Assembly (NCBI RefSeq): GCF_945859705.1
Contig: NC_079134.1
Span: 12,007,545 to 12,071,544, forward strand
From: Episyrphus balteatus
Lineage: Eukaryota; Arthropoda; Insecta; Diptera; Syrphidae
Length of the DNA stretch: 64,000 nucleotides
Reading direction: 5' to 3'
The translations under genes were made by a program, and so were the position numbers. Within the stretch, counting starts at the first letter, position 1. Each line of letters starts with the position of its first letter. Shown in pieces: positions 1-11,999 of this stretch. The notes under the pieces were generated by a model, which saw only the letters and a list, made by a program, of their open reading frames with translations, was not told where the DNA came from and ran no database searches.

Positions 1-345
1 TCAAAACGTCGCTCAAAGTTTATCAAATGGATAGTGTAGAAAATGTGCCAAGCCCCTCAGCCAGACGAATTCGTCAATTTGCAACATAATGACATTTAAA
101 TAGCATTCGTTTCATCTTACAAATTCAACATTAAACATGTTTAAAATCTTGATATTCGTTTTAAAACAGAAGTTTCATTTAAAGTGACATTTACAAATGA
201 GTCGAGTCTGATGAACCTCAGTCGAAACTTGAAAATTTTAGCCCAAACATTTAACCAATTTTTGCTACTTATGAAGTAGTAGTAGTAGTAGAAGCAGTTG
301 TAGTTTACACTACCTTAAACGGACATTTATTCAATTGCACCGATA
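1..345. other. Unassigned DNA, probable Star intron
   Basis: No gene visible. A short TAG-type trinucleotide run lies at 277-293, immediately before the transposon that starts near 346. Confidence 0.4.
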
Positions 346-1024
346 ACACGGTGTAACACTCAAAATATACGCGGGCAGAGACCTATCAGGTTTTGTAGAA
401 CACCCCCAAAATCTGGAGTTACGGGCAAAAAACGGTTTTTTGGACCTTCACCCATTGAAAAAATTCTAGCTTCGTCAATTTTTTACCCATTTTCAATTTT
501 CTCAAAAACTAGAAGACATAGAAACATATAGTTTTCACTGTTCGATAAGGAATCAATTGAGGCGGTTTTCTGTGTGAGTAATTTTTTTTTACTAAAATTC
601 ACAGTCTGGACAAAAATAGTATTAAATGAGTTTTAAAAAATTTTGTTCGCCTATTTTTAACTTTGAAATCGATTATTTCAAAAACTATTGGTTATATTAT
701 ATTGATTTAGAAATTAGAATTAAATGTACAATTTTGCCTTTCGGAAATGGTATAATATATTACTGTAAGTGTTGCCGTTGTTTTTTAATAATTTTTTTTG
801 TATTTTGTTAATTTTTTTTTAGAAAAATGCCCCTCCCACCTAAACGGGGAGAGATAGACCCCCCTCCAAAAAATAAATGTTTGTATTGAGCTCCTCTACA
901 AAAAACCGTTATCAAATCCTGGAGCCAAAGTTATCCTACTACGTGCCGAAACAACATTTTTGTTCTATACGTAAAAGTTCGAATTTCTGTAATCTGTGTT
1001 GAAATCGAAAATTTTTTTTTTCTA

Positions 1025-1463
1025 CACAGAGAAAAATATGACCCGCTTAAAACTAACAGATTGCCATATTGTTTTACCGTCCATACATTTCATAAGGAAA
1101 TCTTATTAAAATCAACGATTAATAAGGTTTTTTTAAGGAGATTTCTTATTATTTTTATAGAGAAAATCTTATTAAAATTTGACTGAAAAGTTGATTTTTT
1201 TTGCAACTTAGCACTAAAACAAAAATCGCGATCAATATTTTCATGGCAGGTTGGTTCAGGTGGTAAGGTGGTAAGGTGGGCGACTAATGATTTGAAGTCT
1301 CCAGTTCGATTCCCAGCCAGGTCATCGTTTTTTTTTATTTTTTTGCAGATTTTAAAACAATAAGGAAAACCCGATTGTTTTAATAAGGTTTTCTTCTTGG
1401 ATGAAAACCATAGAGAAATCTTATTGTTTTTGTTCTATTTTATGTGATCTATTTTTCTCTGTG
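1025..1463. mobile_element. TA-flanked miniature element with CACAGAGAAAAAT ends, nested
   Basis: Termini CACAGAGAAAAAT and ATTTTTCTCTGTG are perfect inverted repeats flanked by TA on both sides (1023-1024 and 1464-1465), as for Tc1/mariner-type insertion. Subterminal blocks such as aatcttatt and aataaggttttc recur in both orientations. The middle carries a tRNA-like module (about 1245-1325). Related ends occur at 41867 and, more loosely, at 30891-31164. Confidence 0.7.
1245..1325 (+). pseudogene. tRNA-like module inside the miniature element (Ile-AAT-like)
   Basis: TGGTTCAGGTGG at 1252-1263 fits the A-box consensus TRGYNNARNNGG, and AGTTCGATTCC at 1303-1313 fits the B box at ten of eleven positions. 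Between them CTAATGA resembles an anticodon loop with AAT. The T and acceptor stems do not pair properly, so this is a tRNA-derived Pol III promoter relic, not a functional tRNA gene. Confidence 0.5.
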
Positions 1464-1905
1464 TAAGCCAATTTTAAAGTGATTTTCATAAAAAATACCT
1501 CGATTGATTGGGAAATAGATATAGTTTAAGAAAATGTTGTTTTGAAAACATATACTTTAAATTGCTGCCGAAGTTGGGCAAATGACAAAAAAAATGTAAT
1601 TTTTGAACTTTGACAGCTTATAAATTCTAAGTGGTTTAACCGAGTTACATGTTTTATACATTGTTATACAAAGGTATATTTATCTTCTATCAGAAACAGT
1701 AAAAAAAATTGAAAATGGGTAAAAAATTGACGAAGCTAGAATTTTTTCAATGGGTGAAGGTCCAAAAAACCGTTTTTTGCCCGTAACTCTAGATTTTGGG
1801 GGTGTTAGGGGATTTTCAAATACCGTTTCGTAATCAGTGCTCTACAAAACCTGATAGGTCTCCGCCCGCGTATATTTTAAAACCTCATTTTTGTAACACC
1901 GTGTA

Positions 1906-2208
1906 ATAGATAGATACTTCAGAATTTCTCAAATATTTAAATTAACCTTTAAACTGACTTTGAATAAACTTTTAATAAAATATTGAAAAACATTTTCTAA
2001 TGATTTATCAGTGAATACTATCGGAAACACTTGACAGAAATCAATTTATCAAAAAACACATTCATCCACAAAAACTACGAAAACTATCAGTTCAATTTCA
2101 TCATGACACCAACGTTCTGTCGGTTACTTTTCTGATGTTGCAAGGATAAACTTTTGAAATTGAAAAATTAAAATCAAACAATTCCACCCTTACTGAACAA
2201 ACAATATA
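1906..2208. other. Unassigned spacer between two elements
   Basis: AT-rich, no coding or repeat structure recognised. Confidence 0.4.
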
Positions 2209-5200
2209 GACCGAGAGCCGACAGCATATTTTGGCAGTTTTGATATAACCGAAATTCGAGTGTGCACATATCTAGATATGCACCACAGTATATCAACGGA
2301 ACAAGTCTGGCAGTGATCTTTTTCAGCTTTCCCTTGCCAGACGCATCCAAAGTGCAGCAAAAAATCAATTTTTGGCGTTTTGGTATAACCGCATAAATGA
2401 TACACCAAAAAATCATAAAAAATCCCCTGATTTCGAATCTGTGGGTACCGCAAGTTTCTTTTTCAGCTTTCCCCCCGCCAGACCGCTTTAAAGCATTTTT
2501 AAGTGCATTTTTCTAATAAAAACCCTGATTACTTATTTTCTGTTAGGTATAACCGTATGATAGTAACAAATTAATATTCTATGTCTATTCCAGGTCTAGA
2601 AAATATAATTTTAAGCCAGCTATTTTTCAGCCTTCCCTCTGCCAGACGCATCCAAAGTGCAGTCAAAAATCAACTTTTGGCGTTTTACTAGGTATTACAC
2701 CAATAAATGATACTCCAAAAAATCATAAAAAATCCCCTGATTTCAAAAATGTGGGTACCGCAAGTTTCTTTTTCAGCTTTCCCCCCGCCAGACCGCTTTA
2801 AAGCATTTTTAAGTGCATTTTTCTAATAAAAAACCTAATAGTTTACTTCTGTTGGGTATAACCGTATGATGGTAGCAAATTAAAATTCTATGTCTATTCC
2901 TGGTTTAGAAAATATAAGTTTAAGCCAGATATTTTTCAGCCTTCCCTCTGCCAGACGCCCTTAAAGGTTTCCCAAACAGGTTTTTCCATAGAAAAAACAC
3001 CTAGTTTCTGTTTTTTTCTTATAAAATTGAAATAATATTTTTTTGTTTAGAGTAACCATATGATGGCCAAATATTAACTTTCTCTGAGTTTTCCTGATTT
3101 AGAAAATGTAAGTTTAAGCTAGTTTTGTTTCAGCCTACCCTCTGCCAGACGCCCTAAAAGGTATCTCAATAGTACGGGAAAGTTAGATTTTGCTATATGG
3201 GGCATGGGGGTCTGGGAAAAAATCCGAAATGCATTTTGACTTCAGGACTCGAAAGGCATAAAGACACGAGTCGTAAACCAAATTTTGTTCAATCGCACTA
3301 AGAGTCATTTGGCCGCCATTTTTTTTTAAATTTAAATTTTGGTTTTTCACATAACTCGCGTATTTTTGAACCTACAAAAAAAAAAAGACTTGTGGCACTC
3401 GAGGACTGCCGCGGTAAAGCTATTGCATTGCATTTTTGTTCAACTTATGCAATTATAATTTGTTTACCTACACTACACAAAACAAATGATTATATTTTGT
3501 ATCTACCTATCAATTCATATACAACAACAAGGTCACATTTGAAAACATGCATACACACAATCTCATGTCATAAACTTCTCCAGATAAAAAAATAAGAAAA
3601 CACAAGAATACTTTTTCTCTTCTCTTCTGATTTAATATCGCAAGCGCAATCCAACGCTTTACTCCTTCACAAATCACAAAAAGTTGATCAAGAAAGAGAA
3701 GAATGGGAAGAGAAAACAAAAGAAAAGAAAATACAGAACAATGCATGGTCATCTTCTTTACTCCTCTTTTTGTTGTCTAACACAATTTATAAAACCCTCT
3801 CTGGCTGAACCAAAACCATTCACACATCCATGCAAGCATCGTACAATCGTATCATATGCATATACACACATACCATCATAAATGTACTAATTTTTCGTTA
3901 CGTTTTTTCTTGGTTAGCTCCCCATGCCAGGCCTGCGTTAAAATCTATGCAATAGCTTAAAAACAATGTATGAAAAACTTGAAATAATTTAATTTTCTAC
4001 AATATATGTTGAATAACATTTTTCGATTATCCCTTTGGTTTAAAAGTTAGGGTGTTTTTTTTTTAACACGTCAAAAAGTGATTTTCTTATTTTTGTCATA
4101 TCTCTTTTACTTAAGCGTTTTAAAAAAAATTTGTTCGTTGTAAAAGTTGTAGATCTTTTAATTACCTTCATTTGTTACAATATTGGTTTTTCGATTTGAC
4201 AGACCGTTTTCGATCTGAAGGTAAAAACTTCAAAAAATTGCAATTTTTTGTATAGGGACAAACAAAATGATTCTTGGTGCGGTTGTACAAAATGTGGTTT
4301 TAGACTCTTTCGATCCCTGGGTTTATGCTCTTTCAATCCCTGAAGACAAAATGCATTTCGGATTTTTTTCCAGACCCCCATGCCCCATATAGCAAAATCT
4401 AACTTTCCCGTACTATTGAGATACCTTTTAGGGCGTCTGGCCGAGGGTAGGCTGAAACAAAACTGGCTTAAACTTACATTTTCTAAATCAGGAAAAGGCA
4501 GAGAAAGTTAATATTTGACCATCATATGGTTACTCTAAACAAAAAAATATTACCTATTTCAATTTTATAAGAAAAAAACAGAAACTAGGTGTTTTTTCTA
4601 TGGAAAAACCTGTTTGGGAAACCTTTAAGGGCGTCTGGCAGAGGGAAGGCTGAAAAATATCTGGCTTAAACTTATATTTTCTAAACCAGGAATAGACATA
4701 GAATTTTAATTTGCTACCATCATACGGTTATACCCAACAGAAGTAAACTATTAGGTTTTTTATTAGAAAAATGCACTTAAAAATGCTTTAAAGCGGTCTG
4801 GCGGGGGGAAAGCTGAAAAAGAAACTTGCGGTACCCACATTTTTGAAATCAGGGGATTTTTTATGATTTTTTGGAGTATCATTTATTGGTGTAATACCTA
4901 GTAAAACGCCAAAAGTTGATTTTTGACTGCACTTTGGATGCGTCTGGCAGAGGGAAGGCTAAAAAATAGCTGGCTTAAAATTATATTTTCTAGACCTGGA
5001 ATAGACATAGAATATTAATTTGTTACCATCATACGGTTATACCTAACAGAAAATAAGTAATCAGGGTTTTTATTAGAAAAATGCACTTAAAAATGCTTTA
5101 AAGCGGTCTGGCGGGGGGAAAGCTGAAAAAGAAACTTGCGGTACCCACAGATTCGAAATCAGGGGATTTTTTATGATTTTTTGGTGTATCATTTATGCGG

Positions 5201-5380
5201 TTATACCAAAACGCCAAAATTGATTTTTTTGCTGCACTTTGGATGCGTCTGGCAAGGGAAAGCTGAAAAAGATCACTGCCAGACTTGTTCCGTTGACATA
5301 CTGTAGTGCATATCTAGATATGTGCACACTCGAATTTCGGTTATATCAAAACTGCCAAAATATGCTGCCGGCTCTTAGAC
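2209..5380. mobile_element. 3.2 kb foldback element with 1.1 kb inverted arms
   Basis: The left arm (2209 to about 3308) is repeated as reverse complement in about 4268-5380. Ends are tagaccgagagcc and ggctcttagacta, so a TA target is possible. Each arm contains about six copies of a short module, cagctttcc...gccagacg, and a 310 bp direct repeat (gtgggtaccgcaagtttctt at 2441 and again at 2751, mirrored in the right arm). The central 3309-4267 is single copy. No transposase is visible. A fragment of the right end recurs at 59713-59828. Confidence 0.8.
3309..4267. other. Single-copy loop of the 3.2 kb foldback
   Basis: About 960 bp that is not part of the inverted arms. It contains several short open frames without recognisable similarity and with the composition of random AT-rich DNA. 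It may be captured host DNA or the remnant of an internal region. Confidence 0.45.
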
Positions 5381-8187
5381 TAATACATAAGGATAACTAT
5401 TCCATTTTATTTCCTTTCCTTGATTTTAATCATTGAATTGACCCTAGATTGTTTGTTGAGTTTTTTTTTACTTCAACTATCCATCACACTACTCTACTGC
5501 ATGCAATATAGTCCTTCAGTTAGACCAAGTATGATTCATCAAATTCCCACTCTCTCTATTTTTCAATTCAACTGATCCTAACCCCTACCCCTTGTCATAT
5601 ACTTTTGTCAGAATAAAGTGCATTCAGTTCTAAGCGAATAAGAGAGAATTTCTGGTATTTTTCCTTCTACAAAAGTACAATTTGTATAAATGCTTGTCTC
5701 AATATTTGTCAAATGATATTAAATTCTGACCAAATCCTTGCTGCATTGCTGAGTGTCACGTTCGCCGACGACGTTGATGTTGTCGTTCTTGCTATCGTCC
5801 TTGTGCCGCATTGTCGGGAAAAAAGAAAATTCCTTGGCTTAGGTATTCCACCCACCTTGACACTTTTGTTATTAAAAAATGTATAAAAACCATACATTTA
5901 GAACTTCTCTCTCGCCTCGAAGAAGAATAAGAAGGAACTTACACAATCACTTCGGTCTTTGTCAGCACATGTTCCAAGAGTATACTCAGCGGCGTATGAT
6001 GATGGTGGGCGCGTGATTCTATGCCAAAACTAAATCGTGCCTTCCTGTGTTGCAATAATATTCTTAAAAACTCCTCCACCATGTTCTCTCCTGGTAGTCT
6101 CAGTCGGTAGTCAACCTCAACTCCTTGTTCTAATCTACATGAAACAATGCAAAAACACACTCTCAACAAATATTAAGCAACACAACGATCCATATGCGCC
6201 GGCGTTAATGAGTTCTTCCACTTTGGATATGGTGTTATTAACCACTTTGCCATTTACTACTACTCCAACTCGGGGAGGGTGGGGGCTTACCCACTCCATG
6301 ATTGATCTAGTCAGTGTCGCTGGAATACAAATTAATCATCCATTCATCCATTTGTGGTGTTTGTCCATTCACCAGAGAACCAAGAACAAACAAACCACAC
6401 TACAGTTTGGAGTTGGTATAGAGGTTTGGAGACAGTAGTGGTTCGAGCAATTAAATCAAGAAAATGCACGCGTTACCAAATTAGGAAGACAATGCACATA
6501 CAAACGAACAGACTTGTGTTTCAACACTGTGCGTAATCAGACCGTGACTCATGTCCCGTACAGCGCGAATTTTAAAATTCAATCCACCAACTTTCTGGCC
6601 CTCGATTTCTTTGTGTCTCATCCGTCAGTTGATGGGATTTCTTTCTTCTAGGGAGGTATACAATTCAAATCTGAATGTGGATCCTTTCTTTTTTTTTTCT
6701 CGAGTTTATGTCGATTCAGCACCACCCTGGTTCCAACAAACCAAAAAGAGGCGACATGGCGGCATTTTTGCTCATTGTGAGTCAATAAGACAAAATCGTT
6801 GTTGTCGTGTCGTTTCATTTTGGATGACAATAAAAATTCCAATCACAAGAATTGAATGTTTTTAATTGCATTGCGATTGGGATTTGTCGCTTGAGTGAGT
6901 TCCTTCCTCCTTTGTCACTCTGGTTTTAGTCTTTTTACCAAAGAAAACTCTGCGCAGATTGTGTTCGATTTTGTGTCTCCGCTCGACGAGGAAACACAAA
7001 GGATATTGCAAGATTATGGAAATGAGATGTTAATTTTGAGACAGTTCTTCTGTTTGGCTTTGATGGTGGTACTCTTCTATAATCAAATCGGTCTTTAACA
7101 AAAAAAAAAAGACTATGCCAAATGGTATAATGGTTTTATTTACGTCAACAATATAATTGGCATATTGAATAATATTTCTGATAATTAAGATTGGCAATAA
7201 CATTTCTCTTGGGTATGGTAAAATTGGTAGCTGATAAAAGATATTTCTAAAAAATTATTTTTTGGCAAAATTATATTGATATACATTAGTGTGGTCCACG
7301 TTATAAGGCAAAAAAATAAACCATATAATTCATTAGTTCCCCACCCATTATTTTGCTACAGACATCAATACCAACATATGCTGAAAGTTTTAGCCTTCAA
7401 AACTAAAAGGAAGAGGGCGCTCATCAGCTTTGGAATATTAGACTTTGTTACCCTTACCTTACCCTTAATATCTGATTATATCGTATTAGGACTTGGCTTG
7501 AGGTTGCAATTTGGATTAAACATGATAAACACGCATGTTCCCGACAACCAAGTAAATGATTTTCACGTTTCTTTGATTTTGAGTCATTAGCTCGTATTTC
7601 ATTGATTAATTCTGTTTTGATAACTTTAAGCAAAAAATACTTACAGACGAATTTAAATGAACAAAAATTATTATCTGTGAAAATATCACTTAACTATTGG
7701 TTTTTTATGAAAAACTTTACCACATCATAACTTAATTCACTTGATAAATCAAAACAGGAGTTAATTACTAGGCATGAGGACCCAGCTATACCAGCATCTG
7801 AGCAAAAACTTTGAGCCTGTTGAGCGCCCACTTACACTTCACCTAAAAAGCTGAAATTTCACGTGTGTAATACAAAACACATATGCAACCAATTTTTGAG
7901 TGGGGAACAACGGAAATGTAAAAACCAAAAAAGTGGACCACCCTAATATACATACATACTTAAATTTTTGTGATGTTAAAACTCATTTCGAGCCACTGTT
8001 CGATGTATGTACTAACTTTTCAAAATATTTATGTTCTTGTTCATGTAAAAAAATTAAACAATTTCTTTTATGCCCTTACTATGATCGAAAATAACTTTTT
8101 TATTTTCAAAAGTAAGAAACAAATAATACTGCTACAATTTTTTAGTTTATGTGATAAGTGATACTGATGTTCAATATGAAATAAAAT
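5381..8187. other. Probable Star intron DNA with a higher-complexity island at 5700-6850
   Basis: No exon recognised. 5700-6850 is less AT-rich and free of obvious transposon sequence compared with its surroundings. It contains a 133-codon open frame at 6037-6438 and overlapping frames on the other strand that look like chance. A regulatory role is possible but only suggested by composition. Confidence 0.35.
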
Positions 8188-9017
8188 GCACGACTGGGGT
8201 CGCACGAACTTGCTCTTAGAGTTAAAGTTGCTTAAATTTTTAAGACTTTTTATATAGAAATTTGGAAAAAAAAATTAAATTCGTTTTAAAAAAAAAATTA
8301 AATTAAATCTGAAATTAAATTGCCCTCCAAAACAAGTATGCAGTTTTGATTTATATATTAAGATGCATTTTTAGAAAAAAAAATTTCAAAATCGTTAGAG
8401 CCGTTTTTTAAAAAACTAATTTTTTATAAATAATTTTTTGGAGAAAAAGTTTTAAAATAAAATTGGTATGCCATTCTTTAGAAATCACTAATCAACATCT
8501 AAAAACAAAATTTCAAAAAAATTCAATGTCCCGTTTTCGAAAATTTGATTAAAAAAAAAAATTTTCAAACTTTTTTAAAATATCCAAAAATTATTTTTTT
8601 CAAAATCTTATTTTTGACTTATATTTAAATTATATAAATGCTTCTTCACAAAAAGATTCGTTGAAATCGAATAAGCAGTTTCGGAGATAATCGGATTTGG
8701 AAAAACGGTTCTATGGCAGGTACCGTTAATAATGATTCTCAAAAAAAATTTTTTTCATTGAAAGATAGACCTTAGCTTAAAACTAACATTTGAATTTTTT
8801 AAACAAAATCGTTAGAGCCGTTTTCGAGATATTTCAATTTTACTAAAATCGGTATATGACAAGTACCGTTATTTTTGGTCCAAAAAAATTAATTCCAAAA
8901 ATCCCTCTGGAGAGTCGCCAAATAACGCTACATACCAAGTTTTACATTAATCGGTCCATCCGTTTAGGCTGTAGCTCCTTATACAGACAGACAGACAGAC
9001 AGACAGACTGACTGACT

Positions 9018-9072
<55 letters not shown>

Positions 9073-9198
9073 GGACTTCCGGGACCCACTTTTTTGGCAT
9101 TGTCTACCATCGTAATGTCATGGAAAAATGTTATCTCAACTTTTTTTTTTGTACGAATGCATAACTTGATATATAGTACCTATATCGCAAGTAAAAAG
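8188..9198 (+). mobile_element. About 1 kb element with internal GACA microsatellite, copy 1
   Basis: Begins tgcacgactggggtcgcacg and ends near tatatcgcaagtaa. The body is A/T-rich with repeats of 'cgttagagccgttttt'. Then come cggtccatccgtttaggctg, the (GACA)n tract, and acccacttttttggcattg. The same order is found inverted at 36002-37019. A microsatellite core and no coding capacity resemble Helitron-derived DINE/mINE elements of insects, but the hallmark Helitron ends are not demonstrated. Confidence 0.65.
8984..9073 (+). repeat. (ACAG)n / (ACTG)n microsatellite
   Basis: Nearly pure tetranucleotide tract, cagacagacag with a short actgactgactg interruption, at the same internal position as the tract in the second copy at 36125-36188. 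Confidence 0.95.
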
Positions 9199-9566
9199 GA
9201 GTAAATTCCAAGGTTTTTTAAGAACCGAATCATCTAACGTTAGAAAAAAATCATTTTACGTGTGTGCCATTTTTTACTTTTCTGGATTGAAAAACATTTT
9301 AAGCTTTAAAAATGGAAAAAGGGAAACAAAATTAAATAATAAGTAAAATTTTGTTTACATACCTAATTCATTAAAAAAATTAAAAAAATGAGGAGTTATT
9401 GAGTTGATCTAAATTAAACTTTTAATTATTCTGAACTTTACTCATTTACTAGACCCAATTAATTATTATTGATTGTATAAAAAGAAGGTACTATAGGACT
9501 TAAAATTTGAAGATATTGATTTTTTTTTTTATTTCCAATATATTGTATATAATTTTTTCACGCAAT
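9199..9566. other. Unassigned AT-rich DNA
   Basis: Nothing recognisable between two mobile elements. Confidence 0.4.
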
Positions 9567-10476
9567 ATCACAGCCCACGGGTCGTTTGAACGCGACACTA
9601 ATCGAAGTGTCAAATTTAAGTCCTTCCATGAGAAATCCTAAGTTGAATTCAACATGTTTGGTCCATATTCTCTATGCAAAAAAATCTTATGTTCGTTTGG
9701 GTTGCATGGAAAATCTCAAAAATTTCCTTGCCTATAAACTAACCAAAAAACTTAAATAAATGCAAATAGAATATTATGTCAAAATTTGAAAGTGATCGGT
9801 AAAGAATTTTTTGAGATTTGCCATGAAACCCAAACGAACATAAGATTTTTTTTGCATAGAGAATATGCACCAGACATGTTGAATTCAACTTAGGATTTCT
9901 CATGGAAGGAAAAAAATATTAAAAAGATTTAGACAGATTTTGAAAGAAGAAGTTTAGTTCTTTGAGAAACCGCCACAAATTTAATTATAACAAATTATCA
10001 CGCAAAAAGACATAACCTCAAAAACTGTTAAAAAAGGGTATTTTTCTGACTTCGGATTCGAGTTCAGCATACGAAAAACCATTAGAAAAGTGACTTCTAT
10101 AAAAAACTTTTTGATTAGTGAAATCGAATAGGGCAGAAAAAATGAACGGACTTAAATTTGAATATCTGAAGATTTAAAAATGATATCAGTTTAATTGAAA
10201 CGCATTTAAAAAGACATATTTCTTCTAAAAATTGAGCCATTATTTAAATTTGTACCGTTATTATTAACAGAGTTATGAGCCAAAACGTGAGGGAGAGTAC
10301 GTAAAAGTACGTTTTTTTCATAAATTATTAAGCTCGCAAAAACGAATAGCTCGATAAAAGATTTAAAAAAAGCTATTTTCTTACTATTTAGACCCCAAGG
10401 AACATTTCGGCATCAAAAAATTTGGAGTGCAAGACACTTCGAGTAGTGTCGCGTTCAAACGACCCGTGAGCCGTGA
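9567..10476. mobile_element. 0.9 kb TIR element with palindromic left half, copy 1
   Basis: Terminal repeats of about 45 bp contain cgggtcgtttgaacgcgac on the left (9578 onward) and its complement near 10447-10466. The left 340 bp is itself a large palindrome: cttccatgagaaatcctaag near 9622 is mirrored near 9890, and cttatgttcgtttggg is mirrored near 9830. No transposase frame. The right part is duplicated at 42260-42968. Confidence 0.75.
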
Positions 10477-11995
10477 CATAAATGTCAGAACTGCTACAAA
10501 ATTCTTTCATATTTAATACCAAATCTACGACCTTGCGTTCCAAAAAATTAAAATTTGACTTCTAAAAGTTATCGAAGCAGACTGAACCGCATTTCAAACG
10601 TCACACCCGTTACACATAATCTTAAGAGATTATGACGTTACCAGACAGGCTAACAATGCGTTATTCTAAAAATATAACCACTAAATGTATTAGGTGTTGA
10701 AGCTTTTAAATACATATGTATGTATACATACATATAGTGGTTAGTTCAGAAAATTAATCAAATGTGTCACACCCATTACAATAAAAGTACCTCTTGAAGA
10801 AAGTGAAAACTTAAAAAATAAAACACTTCTATGGGAAGTACTGTTAATAACCAAAAGTTGTAGGTACTTTCTTAAAAAAAAAGAATCTTTTATCGAAATC
10901 TTAAAAGCGGTTCCATAAAAGTTTTGGTGTTTTATATAAACAAAGAGTGCAGCGTGGATGATAGGCAGACTTGTCTGATGGATTTTTGTAACTGCTTTAT
11001 TTTTCATAAATAACTAGATAAGAGATGATATCCTTTAGAAAAGTTAGTGTTTTTTATGTCACACCCAAAACGTTTTGGAGTCATTAGACAAACGTCGCTT
11101 TTTTGTGTTTTTGTATTTCTGTAAAATGGCAAATTATATCTTGAAAATAGGTTCCTTATACCTCAAACCATTTTTTTATCAAATTATGGTAACAGGAGTA
11201 GAATCTACCAAGCTTAAAACTATGTAATATTCTTACGTTTTCTAATTGGTTCCTCATTTTTTACTTCCATTTATGACGCATTTCCAATTATTTAATATCA
11301 GAAAGTAACATTTTATTATTTCATCTCTCCAACCCATTGTTTACACTATCGAACTCTGTTGATTGCTTTTAATAGCTCCCAAAACAAAGTGCCAAATGTT
11401 ACAAAACACACAATTAGTTTGTCAATTGCATGTTTATTTGAAGTTTTCTTTTTTATTAACATACACATCATATCGGTAGATATACCTCCAATATTAACTT
11501 TGAAGTATGCCTATAAATCCCATACCATTCCAAACCATCAATACATATTTTTTGTGACAACAAAATGAATATATACCCTCAAAATTTTATATTCATAACA
11601 TTTTTTCTGAAAAGAATAATTTAACAACAATCACGTACACGTGTTCTTTCTATACCCTTTAATCATAAACAAAACAGCACACATCATATTCCCCATCAGT
11701 TTATTTCCGAGCATTTAATTGCTGGTTCTTGTAATATTGCTCTGAAATTTTATTTTATTTTTACCCTTCGACCTACATTTCACGTAATATTCAATATAAA
11801 CGAGAGCTCTCCTTTGCTCGAACTCGGTTCGATATTTTTAATTGTTTTCCTGAATAACAAACGATAAATTAATCAATATGGTGTGTGTTCCACTATACAA
11901 AACCCTATTTTTTTTTCTTCATATTACTTTATAGGTGGTAAACTAGGGGTTGTATATATGCCATATAGATTCCCGCCTGTAATGAATAATTAAAC
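10477..11995. other. Unassigned probable Star intron DNA
   Basis: AT-rich with a tacatacatatgtatg-type palindromic run near 10705-10736. Open frames here have no recognisable similarity. Confidence 0.4.
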
Positions 11996-11999
11996 ACGA

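Larger units (their letters stand above)
346..1905. mobile_element. TIR element with about 160-200 bp inverted ends, carrying a nested element
   Basis: The ends are inverted copies. The left end begins acacggtgtaac and the right end ends gtaacaccgtgt. Inside both lie the same blocks in opposite orientation: tatacgcggg, gagacctatcaggtttt, accttcacccattgaaaaaa, tgacgaagctag and its complement. No transposase frame is visible, so this is a non-autonomous DNA transposon. The interior is interrupted at 1025-1463 by a second, unrelated element. Confidence 0.72.

Noticed and set aside
1245..1325. Functional tRNA gene
   Set aside because: The promoter boxes are good but the acceptor and T stems do not pair; it lies inside a TIR element.
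2174..2453. Overlapping minus-strand frames that recur at 5239-5436 on the plus strand
   Set aside because: They are the same foldback-arm sequence read from either arm, not a conserved gene.
6037..6438. 133-codon open frame in the Star intron
   Set aside because: No recognisable motif, overlapping frames on the other strand, no splice context; composition fits a chance frame in a less AT-rich island.
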